Source of the DNA: an uncultured Phascolarctobacterium sp.
GTDB taxonomy: Bacteria > Bacillota > Negativicutes > Acidaminococcales > Acidaminococcaceae
Assembly: GCA_900551745.1 (NCBI GenBank)
Contig: URXA01000011.1
Span: 1 to 41,554, forward strand
DNA length: 41,554 nt
Reading direction: 5' to 3'
This document shows, in pieces, positions 6,222-15,038 of the stretch; positions within the stretch are counted from its first letter, which is position 1, and every line of letters starts with the position of its first letter. The position numbers were made by a program, and so were the translations under genes. The notes beneath the pieces are model-generated. The model was given only the letters and a program-made list of their open reading frames with translations, was not told where the DNA came from and made no database searches.

Positions 6222-8756
6222 TTATTCCTCTGTAGTCTGTGATATTTCTACGATCTCATCAGGAACATCGACTGTTTCCGTCTGCGCATCATCTGTTATT
6301 ACTTCTTCTGTATCGTCATCTTCCGCCTGCTGAACAGCAGCTAAAGAAACTACTTTGTCATCATCATTCAGCGTCATTAGTTTAACACCCTGAGCATTAC
6401 GTCCAAATTGGGAAATACCTTCGACGTCAATACGTATAATGATGCCGGCGGCAGTGATCATCATAATCTCCTGTCCCGGAGTAATAACCTTCATTCCAAT
6501 CACAATGCCGGTTTTTTCATTGACTTTGATATTGATTACGCCCTTACCGCCACGAGTCTGTTTGCGATACTCGCTGACAGCGGTGCGTTTTCCTAGACCC
6601 TGCTCGGTCGCAGTCAATACTTCACTGTTTTCACTGGTCACGCTGTCCATAGCAACTACTTCATCACCATAGTTCAGCTGAATACCGCGTACCCCGTGGG
6701 CAGTACGTCCCATAGGACGCACATCCTGCTCATCAAAACGAATTGCAATGCCGTTTCTTGTAGCCAGAATGATTTCCGAATTGCCATCAGTCAACTCTAC
6801 ACCAATAAGCTGCTCATTTTCATCCAGAGTAATAGCAATCAATCCGACCTTACGGGCACTGTTAAAATCTTCCAGGTTGGTCTTTTTAACTGTTCCTTTA
6901 TCTGTAGCCATAAACATATATTGCTCTGTTTTAAACTCTTTCACCGGAATAACTGCCGTAATCTTTTCTCCCTGTTCAATGGGCAGCAGATTGATAATCG
7001 CCGTTCCCTTAGCGGTACGTCCAGCTTCAGGAATTTCGTAACCTTTTTGCCGATAAACACGACCTTTATTGGTAAAGAAAAGAATGTTGTGGTGAGTAGT
7101 CGACAGGAATAAATGCTCTGCACAATCGTCATTTTTCTTACCGCTGCCGCCGGTTTTACCGACACCGCCGCGTTTTTGATTGCGGAAATTATCAAGAGTC
7201 TGACGTTTAATGTACCCCTGATGGCTGATTGTGATTACAATATCCTCTTCAGCGATCAGATCTTCCATATCCATGGAAGAAGTATCATGTGAAAGAATCG
7301 TACGACGTGCGTCGCCGAATTTCTTCTTCATTTCCAATAGATCTTCTTTAATAATTTTGAGGACTTTTTGCTCATCTGCCAAAACGCTCTCCAACCAATC
7401 AATCGTTTCCATAACGTCGATATATTCATCGTCGATTTTTTTACGTTCCAAACCTGTTAAGCGCTGCAGACGCATATCCAAAATAGCCTGAGCCTGACGC
7501 AGGCTTAAAGTAAATTTTTCTACTAACGCCGTTTTAGCAATATCTGCATTAGCACTGCTGCGGATAGTATTGATAACTGCATCCAGATTATCCAGAGCAA
7601 TTTTCAAACCTTCCAAGATATGAGCTCGGTCTTTAGCTTTACCTAATTCGTATCTGGTACGGCGTGTAATAACTTCTTTTTGATGGTTCAGATAGTGGAC
7701 AAGGATTTCCTTCAGATTTAAAACACGAGGATGGCCGTCAACCAAAGCCAGCATGATAATACCGAAAGAGTCTTGTAATTTAGTATGTTTATATAATTGA
7801 TTTAAAATGACATCAGGAACAACATCATTTCTTAATTCAACAACAATACGCATACCACGGCGGTCAGATTCATCACGCAAATCGGTAATGCCTTCGATCA
7901 CACCGTCTTTAACCAACTGGGCAATACTTTCGATCAGACGGGCTTTATTCACCTGATAAGGAATTTCCGTAACAACGATGCGGTGCTTGCCCTTCTGCAT
8001 CGGTTCTATTTCTGCCTGCGCACGGATCTTTACTATACCGCGGCCGGTAGTATAAGCGCTGCGGATACCCTCAGTACCAAGGATCGTAGCTCCGGTAGGG
8101 AAGTCAGGACCTTTGATTGCTGTCATCAATTCCGGTATTTCTATATCAGAATTATCGATCAGCATAATCAGCCCATCAACTACTTCACCTAAATTATGCG
8201 GCGGGATATTGGTAGCCATGCCGACAGCGATGCCGGCACTGCCATTAATGAGAAGAGCAGGTACCTTCGCCGGTAAAACACTTGGTTCTTTCAGCGATTC
8301 ATCATAGTTAGGTACAAAATCAACAGTTTCTTTTTCAATATCTTCCAGCATAACCTCGGCAACCTTGGCCATACGTACTTCCGTATAACGCATAGCAGCA
8401 GCCGAGTCACCATCGACACTGCCGAAGTTGCCATGACCGTCTACCATCAGATAGCGTGTCGAAAAATTCTGTGCCAAACGTACTATGGCATCATAAACGG
8501 AAGTATCACCGTGAGGATGATATTTACCGAGAACTTCACCAACGATACGGGCAGATTTTTTATAAGGCTTGTTGGAAGCCATACCGGCTTCCTGCATTGC
8601 ATATAAAATTCTGCGGTGTACCGGTTTTAAACCGTCACGCACATCAGGCAAAGCACGCTGCACGATAACGCTCATTGCGTAATCGATATAGGATTTTTGC
8701 ATTTCTTCTTCAATGTAGACCGGTAAAACTTTACCGGTACCTGTCTCTAAATCCAC
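6222..8756 (-). CDS. gyrA: DNA gyrase subunit A
   Basis: The 844-residue subunit cuts and rejoins DNA and, with GyrB, introduces negative supercoils. The catalytic tyrosine is Y124 in the motif AAAMRYTEVRM. The quinolone-resistance-determining region reads HPHGDTSVYDAIV, so the position equivalent to E. coli S83 is threonine (T85) and D87 is kept (D89). The C-terminal wrapping domain carries a GyrA-box-like QTRGGKG, followed by an acidic tail rich in D and E. It is the last gene of the dnaA-side cluster, 23 bases after the TSUP permease, and is separated from gyrB by three genes rather than directly adjacent. Confidence 0.98.
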   Translation of the reverse strand: MDLETGTGKVLPVYIEEEMQKSYIDYAMSVIVQRALPDVRDGLKPVHRRILYAMQEAGMASNKPYKKSARIVGEVLGKYHPHGDTSVYDAIVRLAQNFSTRYLMVDGHGNFGSVDGDSAAAMRYTEVRMAKVAEVMLEDIEKETVDFVPNYDESLKEPSVLPAKVPALLINGSAGIAVGMATNIPPHNLGEVVDGLIMLIDNSDIEIPELMTAIKGPDFPTGATILGTEGIRSAYTTGRGIVKIRAQAEIEPMQKGKHRIVVTEIPYQVNKARLIESIAQLVKDGVIEGITDLRDESDRRGMRIVVELRNDVVPDVILNQLYKHTKLQDSFGIIMLALVDGHPRVLNLKEILVHYLNHQKEVITRRTRYELGKAKDRAHILEGLKIALDNLDAVINTIRSSANADIAKTALVEKFTLSLRQAQAILDMRLQRLTGLERKKIDDEYIDVMETIDWLESVLADEQKVLKIIKEDLLEMKKKFGDARRTILSHDTSSMDMEDLIAEEDIVITISHQGYIKRQTLDNFRNQKRGGVGKTGGSGKKNDDCAEHLFLSTTHHNILFFTNKGRVYRQKGYEIPEAGRTAKGTAIINLLPIEQGEKITAVIPVKEFKTEQYMFMATDKGTVKKTNLEDFNSARKVGLIAITLDENEQLIGVELTDGNSEIILATRNGIAIRFDEQDVRPMGRTAHGVRGIQLNYGDEVVAMDSVTSENSEVLTATEQGLGKRTAVSEYRKQTRGGKGVINIKVNEKTGIVIGMKVITPGQEIMMITAAGIIIRIDVEGISQFGRNAQGVKLMTLNDDDKVVSLAAVQQAEDDDTEEVITDDAQTETVDVPDEIVEISQTTEE

Positions 8757-8779
8757 AATATCACCTCAGCATCTCATAA

Positions 8780-9565
8780 TTACTTAAACAACAATTCATA
8801 AACCTGCTTGCCTATTAAAAGCGTGGTTACGATCAAATAAAGCGGTTTGACATATGAAGCACCGTGCCTGATAGCCATACGGGAACCAAAATAGGCACCT
8901 ATCACCATGGCAAAGCCCATTAAAAGTCCATAAGTCCATAGAACTGAACCGCTTAAAGTAAAAGATAACAGCGCCCCGATACCGCTGGCAAAATTCAAAG
9001 CCTTGGCATTACCGGCTGCCGTTACAAAATCATAACCTAAAAATAAAAATCCAAAAATCAGGAACGAACCTGTTCCCGGACCAAAAAAACCATCATAAAA
9101 ACCAATGCCAAAAGCCATTACTACTGAACCAAGCAAAGCTGCCAGTCCTAATTGTTTAACTGCCGATACATCACCCCAGTCTTTACGACGGTAAGTGTAA
9201 ACAGCAACTGCGACTAAAAGCACAACGATCACATTTTTCATCAGCTGTTCCGGCAGAAGATAAACTACATAAGCACCTAAAGCAGATCCGAGAAAAGAAA
9301 GTGGCATCAGACTTAAGGCAACCTTTTGATTGATCTTTCCCGCACGCCAAAAAGAAAACACACTCATCAAACCGCCCATAGAAGCAGCCAGTTTATTAGT
9401 TCCCAAAGCAAAATTTACAGGTAACCCTAGGGCCAATAATGCCGGCGTAGAAATTAAACCGCCTCCACCAACAGTTGAATCGATAAATGCGGCTATAAAT
9501 CCTGCTAACAATAAAAAAGCAATCGTACTTGGATCTAAAATTTCCAAAATTTTCCCCTCACCCAT
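8780..9565 (-). CDS. TSUP (TauE/SafE) family membrane permease
   Basis: About 261 residues with roughly seven or eight hydrophobic segments and the family's N-terminal pattern AFIDSTVGGGGL with a following GTNKLAA. Members export sulfite, sulfoacetate or related organic anions. The start is uncertain: the reading frame offers TTG (9571), GTG (9568) and ATG (9565) without a ribosome site, and a further TTG at 9547 that follows GAGGGG at ideal spacing and would give a protein starting at EILDPS. I use the ATG. It begins just after the thiamine pyrophosphokinase stop and sits 23 bases before gyrA, so it is probably co-transcribed. The substrate is unknown. Confidence 0.87.
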   Translation of the reverse strand: MGEGKILEILDPSTIAFLLLAGFIAAFIDSTVGGGGLISTPALLALGLPVNFALGTNKLAASMGGLMSVFSFWRAGKINQKVALSLMPLSFLGSALGAYVVYLLPEQLMKNVIVVLLVAVAVYTYRRKDWGDVSAVKQLGLAALLGSVVMAFGIGFYDGFFGPGTGSFLIFGFLFLGYDFVTAAGNAKALNFASGIGALLSFTLSGSVLWTYGLLMGFAMVIGAYFGSRMAIRHGASYVKPLYLIVTTLLIGKQVYELLFK

Positions 9566-9573
9566 CACCAAGC

Positions 9574-10284
9574 TTAAAGTTTATATTTAAGATAAAAACC
9601 TACGCGACCCTGATTACAGGTAAAAAACACTTTTTCCTGTTCAACCATATTACTGATAGCATAAGGATGAGCTGAAAGCAGTGGCGCATGCTCCAAATTC
9701 CATTGAACGCCCTGCAATGTAACTTCATTACAATCTGTTAATGGCAGCAACGACAAAGCTTCTATATTTTCAGGGCTAAAAGGTTTGAAAATCAAACTTT
9801 CATCCTTTTGGAGCAGTAATAAAATTTCCTGTTCATCAGCCATAACAACCTGTACATCACGTCGAATTTTATAATCCAGCAAAGAAAAAACATTACTGTA
9901 CAGATGATCAAATCTGCCGCCCCAGATACCGCTGACAACAATATTTACAGCTTCAGGCATAGCGTCCAGTAAAAGCTGTAAGTCTGTATCATCTTTCAGA
10001 GGATCATGCAGCAGTATTTTTACTCCTGAAAGCTGTGCTTTCTCCCAGCAGTCTTTTGCCGCACTGTCAGCATCTCCGCATAACCAAACAGGTTTTAAAT
10101 TATTTTCACAGCAGCATTCGATACCTTTATCAGCACAATAAATATCTTTAGCTGCAGCTGTTTGCACCAGCCATTTGGATGCGGGCTTTCTGCCTCCAGC
10201 CAATAATAAAGCAGTAGAAGAACCATGCCTGGAAGTTTTTATTTCCAGCTCTCCCTGAGGCAAAAGCAACTTCCAATTCACCAT
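9574..10284 (-). CDS. thiN: Thiamine pyrophosphokinase
   Basis: The 236-residue enzyme transfers pyrophosphate from ATP to thiamine to make thiamine diphosphate. Family motifs are in order: CADKG (about residue 50), GDADS (about 70), KDDTD (about 97) and GGRFDH (about 121). The C-terminal part forms the thiamine-binding domain. Its ATG overlaps the stop codon of the preceding small gene (TAATG), so translation is coupled. It is an ordinary cytoplasmic cofactor enzyme placed inside the gyrB-gyrA interval. No TPP riboswitch precedes it. Confidence 0.92.
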   Translation of the reverse strand: MVNWKLLLPQGELEIKTSRHGSSTALLLAGGRKPASKWLVQTAAAKDIYCADKGIECCCENNLKPVWLCGDADSAAKDCWEKAQLSGVKILLHDPLKDDTDLQLLLDAMPEAVNIVVSGIWGGRFDHLYSNVFSLLDYKIRRDVQVVMADEQEILLLLQKDESLIFKPFSPENIEALSLLPLTDCNEVTLQGVQWNLEHAPLLSAHPYAISNMVEQEKVFFTCNQGRVGFYLKYKL

Positions 10285-10586
10285 TACTTTAAATCCTTCT
10301 TTTTAGCAGGAGCAGGTTTAATTATGATCTGTCCATGGTCCTTATAAACTTTCCAGACAGCGTTACCATTACCATTTTTAAACCAATCCATGCTTATTTC
10401 AAGCAAATACTGATTTAATTTTTCCTGAGCTTCATCAGGCAATAATAATTCTTTTGCTGCGGCAGTTTTATTTTTTACTTTAGAAGATACTATTTTTTCC
10501 TCGGCATCGAAAGAATTCTCAAAACTTGCTTTTTCTACATAGCCTTTAAACATCTCTTCATCAGAAAGGTTTTTTTTAATTTTCAT
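10284..10586 (-). CDS. Conserved-looking small protein of unknown function
   Basis: This 100-residue protein is charged and lysine-rich, with an acidic N-terminal half and a C-terminal basic KPAPAKKK tail. It has no signal peptide, membrane segment or motif that I recognise. It starts 14 bases after gyrB with GGAGG upstream, and its stop overlaps the thiN start, so it is clearly expressed within the operon. Tight coupling on both sides supports a real gene. The central region (WFKNGNGNAVWKVYKD) looks like a folded core. Confidence 0.75.
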   Translation of the reverse strand: MKIKKNLSDEEMFKGYVEKASFENSFDAEEKIVSSKVKNKTAAAKELLLPDEAQEKLNQYLLEISMDWFKNGNGNAVWKVYKDHGQIIIKPAPAKKKDLK

Positions 10587-10600
10587 AATGACCTCCGTAA

Positions 10601-12523
10601 TTACAGGTCCAGATTTCTTACTTTATCGGCATTAGCCTCAATAAATTGACGCCGCGGTTCTACTTTATCACCCATCAATATGGAGAAAATAGCGTCTGCT
10701 TCAGCAGCATCTTCCAAATGTACCTGCAAAATTGTTCTTCCGTCAGGATTCATAGTTGTTTCCCATAACTGCTCTGGATTCATTTCACCTAAACCTTTAT
10801 AGCGCTGAATATAGGGATTGTTGTCACGGCCAACTTCATCCAAAACAGTCTGCAGTTCATCATCACTGTAAGCATATAAGTGCTTCTGACCTTTACGTAC
10901 CAGATACAAAGGGGGCTGAGCGATAAATACATGCCCTTCTTTGATCAAAGGCTGCATATAACGATAAAAGAATGTCAACAGCAAAGTTCTGATATGGGCG
11001 CCGTCGACATCAGCATCTGTCATGATAATAATTTTACCGTAACGAGCTTTTTCCAGATCAAAATCTTCACCGATACCACAACCAAAGGCCGTAATCATAT
11101 TTCTTATTTCATCACTGCTTAAAATTTTATCCAATCTTGCTTTTTCAACATTCAAAATCTTGCCGCGCAAAGGCAGAATAGCCTGAAAACGACGATCACG
11201 TCCCTGTTTGGCACTGCCGCCTGCAGAATCACCTTCGACGAGATAAATTTCTGTTTCTGAAGCATCCTTACTCTGACAATCAGCTAATTTACCAGGCAGA
11301 CTGCTGATTTCCAAAGCGCTTTTACGCCTTGTTAATTCACGCGCTTTACGAGCTGCCATACGTGCCCTGGCGGAAAGAATTGATTTTTCTACAATCCTCT
11401 TGGCAATAACGGGATTTTCTTCAAAAAATTCTCCTAAACCTTCGCTGACTAGATTATCAACTATCGGACGAATTTCACTGTTTCCAAGCTTAGTTTTAGT
11501 CTGACCTTCAAACTGAGGCTCCTGAATCTTAATACTGATAACTGCAGTCATACCTTCACGGACATCATCACCGCTGAGGTTTTCTTCTCCGTCTTTCAAA
11601 GCGCCGATTTTACGGGCATAATCATTGATAGTACGCGTCATAGCCTGTTTAAAACCGCTTAAATGTGTGCCGCCTTCTTCAGTATTGATATTATTGACAA
11701 AAGTAAATATATTTTCAGTATAAGTATCGCAGTACTGCAAAGCTACTTCAACAATATTAGTATCTTTGATGCCTTCGATATAGATAGGATCATCATGAAG
11801 CTTATCCTTATTTTCATTTACATACTTTACAAATTCAATGATACCGCCTTCATAATGAAAGCTTTCCTGTTTTCCAGTACGTTCATCATTAAGATTAATA
11901 CGAATACCTTTATTCAAAAAAGCCAATTCACGAATTCTTAGACGCAGAGTTTCATAACTGTAGATAAGTTCCGTAAAAATAGTCGGATCAGGTTTAAAGT
12001 GTACAGTAGTACCTGTTTCTTCAATAGTACCCTTTTCATAAAGCGGCACAACCGTTTTGCCACGTGAAAACTCAATTCCATAAATTTTACCGCTGCGGCG
12101 TACTTCAACTTCCATATGTTCGCTGAGCGCATTAACACAGGATACACCTACGCCATGCAGACCTCCTGAAACCTTATAGCCGCCGTCACCAAACTTGCCG
12201 CCGGCATGCAGGATAGTCATAACTACTTCTACAGCAGGCTTACCAACTTTATGCATTTCTACAGGGATACCACGACCATTGTCACGTACAGTAATACTAT
12301 TATCACTATGGATAGTCACATCGATAGCATCGCAATATCCCGCCAAAGCTTCGTCTATACTATTATCAACTGTTTCATACACCAAATGATGCAAGCCACG
12401 GGCAGAAATACTGCCAATATACATACTTGGTCTTTTACGTACAGCCTCCAGGCCTTCAAGGACCTGAATCTGCCCGGCACCATATTGCCCCTTAACCTCA
12501 GTTGCTTCTTCCAAATTAGACAT
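10601..12523 (-). CDS. gyrB: DNA gyrase subunit B
   Basis: The ATPase subunit of gyrase, 640 residues. It has the GHKL ATP-binding site (DNSIDEA and DNGRGIP in the first 100 residues), the transducer domain and the TOPRIM domain with EGDSAGG and the DADVDGAH metal site, ending in the usual Tyr-rich tail (QRYKGLGEMNPEQLW). I place the start at ATG 12523, five bases after GTGGAGG, rather than nine codons upstream. It lies 53 bases after remB and just before the unknown 100-residue gene. Confidence 0.98.
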   Translation of the reverse strand: MSNLEEATEVKGQYGAGQIQVLEGLEAVRKRPSMYIGSISARGLHHLVYETVDNSIDEALAGYCDAIDVTIHSDNSITVRDNGRGIPVEMHKVGKPAVEVVMTILHAGGKFGDGGYKVSGGLHGVGVSCVNALSEHMEVEVRRSGKIYGIEFSRGKTVVPLYEKGTIEETGTTVHFKPDPTIFTELIYSYETLRLRIRELAFLNKGIRINLNDERTGKQESFHYEGGIIEFVKYVNENKDKLHDDPIYIEGIKDTNIVEVALQYCDTYTENIFTFVNNINTEEGGTHLSGFKQAMTRTINDYARKIGALKDGEENLSGDDVREGMTAVISIKIQEPQFEGQTKTKLGNSEIRPIVDNLVSEGLGEFFEENPVIAKRIVEKSILSARARMAARKARELTRRKSALEISSLPGKLADCQSKDASETEIYLVEGDSAGGSAKQGRDRRFQAILPLRGKILNVEKARLDKILSSDEIRNMITAFGCGIGEDFDLEKARYGKIIIMTDADVDGAHIRTLLLTFFYRYMQPLIKEGHVFIAQPPLYLVRKGQKHLYAYSDDELQTVLDEVGRDNNPYIQRYKGLGEMNPEQLWETTMNPDGRTILQVHLEDAAEADAIFSILMGDKVEPRRQFIEANADKVRNLDL

Positions 12524-12576
12524 AGTAACCTCCACATTTCTATAATTCAAGCATATTTAATACTTATCTTCAACGA

Positions 12577-12846
12577 TCAAAAGCTTTTATAAATGGCATC
12601 ACTGCCAAAATCTTCTTCCGCCCTTCGTTTCAAAGTCAGCGCGGAAATCCCTGATAAGTATAAAGTATCAACTGTTAAAATACAGCTTGAAAACTCACCA
12701 TTTTCCGATAAATCAATAATTTTATATTTATCCTTATTAACAGAAATATAATTTTCATAAATTTCCGATTGTTGATCACGAATATTAAAAATAGCTATAA
12801 TATCCGTATTTTTGATCATACAGTCGGCACCAAGATGCAGATACAT
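12577..12846 (-). CDS. remB: RemB/YaaB-like DUF370-family regulator
   Basis: This 89-residue protein starts MYLHLGADCMI and has the pattern of the RemA/DUF370 family (small DNA-binding regulators of matrix genes in Bacillus), closest to the RemB/YaaB branch that sits between recF and gyrB. That position is conserved in Firmicutes and is kept here. It begins 5 bases after the DUF721 gene. Function outside Bacillus is largely inferred; the family assignment rests on sequence pattern plus gene order. Confidence 0.8.
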   Translation of the reverse strand: MYLHLGADCMIKNTDIIAIFNIRDQQSEIYENYISVNKDKYKIIDLSENGEFSSCILTVDTLYLSGISALTLKRRAEEDFGSDAIYKSF

Positions 12847-12851
12847 ATTAA

Positions 12852-13670
12852 CTATTTCCTCCGTAACCCCTTAATAATATTCTGGGCAAGCTGTTCACTG
12901 ATTTTATCAGGCTGCATACCTGTTTTTAACATCACAGCTGTCATTTCTTCTCTGACATTAGATTGATTATTGTAAACCTTGGCATAATAATACTGTTTCA
13001 AAGAATTTTTTACACTATCGAATAACATTTTATCACATTTGACATATTTTTGACAGTCATTGTAATTTAGCCAAGGTTCAGATGTCAAAATAGATACTAT
13101 TTCTGTTCTTAATTTCTCTTTTTCATAACGCTGGCAGACGCGGCAAAGATCATTTTTTTCAATTAACGCAGCACCACAGCATTTACATTTCATATCATTG
13201 TTTTCGCTAAGCAATGCTTTTTTTCTTTGCAGACAAACTTTCCTGAAATGAGCCAGTTTTTTCTGCAATTCCTGATTATGAATATTTACAAGTGCCTCAC
13301 TGATAAATAATTTTTCAGGTTCAGTCAAAGGTTTAAAATTTAATTTTACTTCCTGTTCTTCTTTCGGAAGCTTTAAAAAATTTTCAATGGAACCTGTAAA
13401 AAATTTTATATCCTTGACAGGATCATTTGACATAACACGATTGATATTATTAATAAACTGCTGTTTCATCATCAAAAGATGATTAGCCCAAACAGAGCTA
13501 TCAGTATTTATATATAAAACCTTACGTTCCAAACGTACTGGTTTGGAATGCTTGGCTACGTTCGCACCGCAGATCTGTTCCCATTTACTCTGCATAGAGA
13601 AAATAAAATATTTATTACGACCTTCCTGATTAGGAAGCATTTTTAAAAGGACTCTTTCTATACCTTCCAT
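12852..13670 (-). CDS. DciA-like DUF721 protein with an added zinc-ribbon region
   Basis: The first ~100 residues match the DUF721/DciA pattern (WEQICGANVAKHSKPVRL then SSVWANHL), a KH-like domain that in many bacteria helps to load the replicative helicase DnaB. At 272 residues it is much longer than the usual 100-180. The extra part has a CxCC...CxxC cluster (C162, C164, C165, C176, C179), which should bind zinc, followed by a helical basic region. It begins 3 bases after recF, the usual neighbour of this family. A replication or DNA-repair role is inferred from family and context. Confidence 0.8.
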   Translation of the reverse strand: MEGIERVLLKMLPNQEGRNKYFIFSMQSKWEQICGANVAKHSKPVRLERKVLYINTDSSVWANHLLMMKQQFINNINRVMSNDPVKDIKFFTGSIENFLKLPKEEQEVKLNFKPLTEPEKLFISEALVNIHNQELQKKLAHFRKVCLQRKKALLSENNDMKCKCCGAALIEKNDLCRVCQRYEKEKLRTEIVSILTSEPWLNYNDCQKYVKCDKMLFDSVKNSLKQYYYAKVYNNQSNVREEMTAVMLKTGMQPDKISEQLAQNIIKGLRRK

Positions 13671-13673
13671 TTT

Positions 13674-14798
13674 TTATCCCTCTTCGATTCTGCCTTCAAT
13701 AATCCTGAAATACGCATTGTCGCTTAGATCAGGAATCAAAGCTTTATCGTTTACCGTAATAAAAGTCTGAACCTTACCATCAATAAATTTCAATAGCTGA
13801 CAGCGTCTTTGATCATCAAGTTCACTCATTACATCATCCAACAGCAATACAGGAAACTCATCTATTTCCTGGCGTACATATTCAAGCTGCGCCAGTTTCA
13901 AGGCTAAAGCAGCACTGCGCTGCTGTCCCTGTGAACCAAAAGATTTTAAAATTCTATCATTTACTTTAAAGAGCAGATCATCACGATGAGGTCCTATGCC
14001 TGTACTGCCTCTTAAAATATCGATCTGTCTCCGCTCAGACAGCTTACTGCGATAGAAATCTTCCCAACAAATAGCTTCATCAGGATAAAGAAGCTCGCCA
14101 TTATTAGCTTTAAGTTCATAAAAAACAGTTAATTTTTCTAATTCACCAGTCAAAGCAGCATAAATATCCCTAGCTATCTTTTCTAATTTCTGCAAAGCTG
14201 ACAGCCTTTTTACAGCTATTTTTGCCGCAGTCAGAACAAATTCCTGATCCCAGGTCAATAAAAGCTCAATACTGGTACCATTATCACGAATATCTTTAAG
14301 AAGCCTGTTGCGCTGCTGTAAAATACGGTTATATTTTATCAACAGATCATAATAAGCTTTATCAGTCTGCGAAATCTGCATATCAAAAAAACGTCTGCGC
14401 AAAGCAGGTTCACCTTTGATAAGCTGCAGATCCTCAGGTGAAAACATCACCATATTTAAAGTTCCGTAATGTTCCTTAGGACGAACTTTTACATCATTTA
14501 AAAATAATTCTTTTTTATTCTTACCATCAAGATGCTGTCTTTTGATTTTAACATCATTTATCCCATGTAAATCTTCAAAATTAACACCAACAGCCAGCTG
14601 ATTTGTATCCAGACGCTGCATATCATCTTCCTGGGAAGTACGATGTGACATTCCAAAAGCAGCATAAAACATCGCTTCTAAAAGATTTGTCTTTCCCTGG
14701 GCATTTTGGCCATAAAAGATATTGACCATTGAAGTGATTTCCAAACAGCATTCTTTATAATTTCTAAAGTTAACTGCATAGATTCTTTTTACTTTCAT
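13674..14798 (-). CDS. recF: DNA replication and repair protein RecF
   Basis: This 374-residue SMC-like ATPase binds gapped DNA and, with RecO and RecR, loads RecA at stalled forks. It has a Walker A motif GQNAQGKT at 30-37, an ABC-type signature (GSQGQQRS, near residue 303) and Walker B LLLDDVMSELD. It starts 3 bases after the rlbA stop and ends 3 bases before the DUF721 start, so the cluster is translated as a tight operon. Confidence 0.97.
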   Translation of the reverse strand: MKVKRIYAVNFRNYKECCLEITSMVNIFYGQNAQGKTNLLEAMFYAAFGMSHRTSQEDDMQRLDTNQLAVGVNFEDLHGINDVKIKRQHLDGKNKKELFLNDVKVRPKEHYGTLNMVMFSPEDLQLIKGEPALRRRFFDMQISQTDKAYYDLLIKYNRILQQRNRLLKDIRDNGTSIELLLTWDQEFVLTAAKIAVKRLSALQKLEKIARDIYAALTGELEKLTVFYELKANNGELLYPDEAICWEDFYRSKLSERRQIDILRGSTGIGPHRDDLLFKVNDRILKSFGSQGQQRSAALALKLAQLEYVRQEIDEFPVLLLDDVMSELDDQRRCQLLKFIDGKVQTFITVNDKALIPDLSDNAYFRIIEGRIEEG

Positions 14799-14801
14799 AA
14801 A

Positions 14802-15023
14802 TTATTCCGTTATAACTTTTATTTCTACTTGCTGATCTAAAACGACAGTATCCTGCGGAAAAACTTTCTTCCGTTTTTCCGTAACTATAACATCATTCAA
14901 CGTAACTACTCCAGCTTCAATAGCCTCATGGGCCTGTCCTCCGGTCTCTAAAACTCCTGCATACTTCAAAAGATTCGAGATCGTAATAAATTCAGTAGTT
15001 ATACCTACAGTTATTTTTTCCAT
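14802..15023 (-). CDS. rlbA: S4-domain RNA-binding protein RlbA/YaaA
   Basis: This 73-residue protein is a single S4 RNA-binding domain (pattern ISNLLKYAGVLETGGQAHEAI then VTLNDVIVTEKRKKVFPQDTV). In Firmicutes the same small gene is fixed between dnaN and recF. It is thought to bind ribosomal RNA or assist ribosome assembly. It starts after AAGG and 15 bases after dnaN. Confidence 0.92.
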   Translation of the reverse strand: MEKITVGITTEFITISNLLKYAGVLETGGQAHEAIEAGVVTLNDVIVTEKRKKVFPQDTVVLDQQVEIKVITE

Positions 15024-15038
15024 TTTTTACCTTCTCGC

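Noticed and set aside
7231..7491. Open frames antisense to gyrA
   Set aside because: Shadow frames of a well-conserved coding gene without ribosome sites.
9574..10284. TPP riboswitch for thiN
   Set aside because: The gene overlaps the upstream stop and has no leader, and no TPP-box sequence was seen.
12524..12550. Nine-codon upstream extension of gyrB
   Set aside because: A strong ribosome site (GTGGAGG) directly precedes the ATG at 12523.
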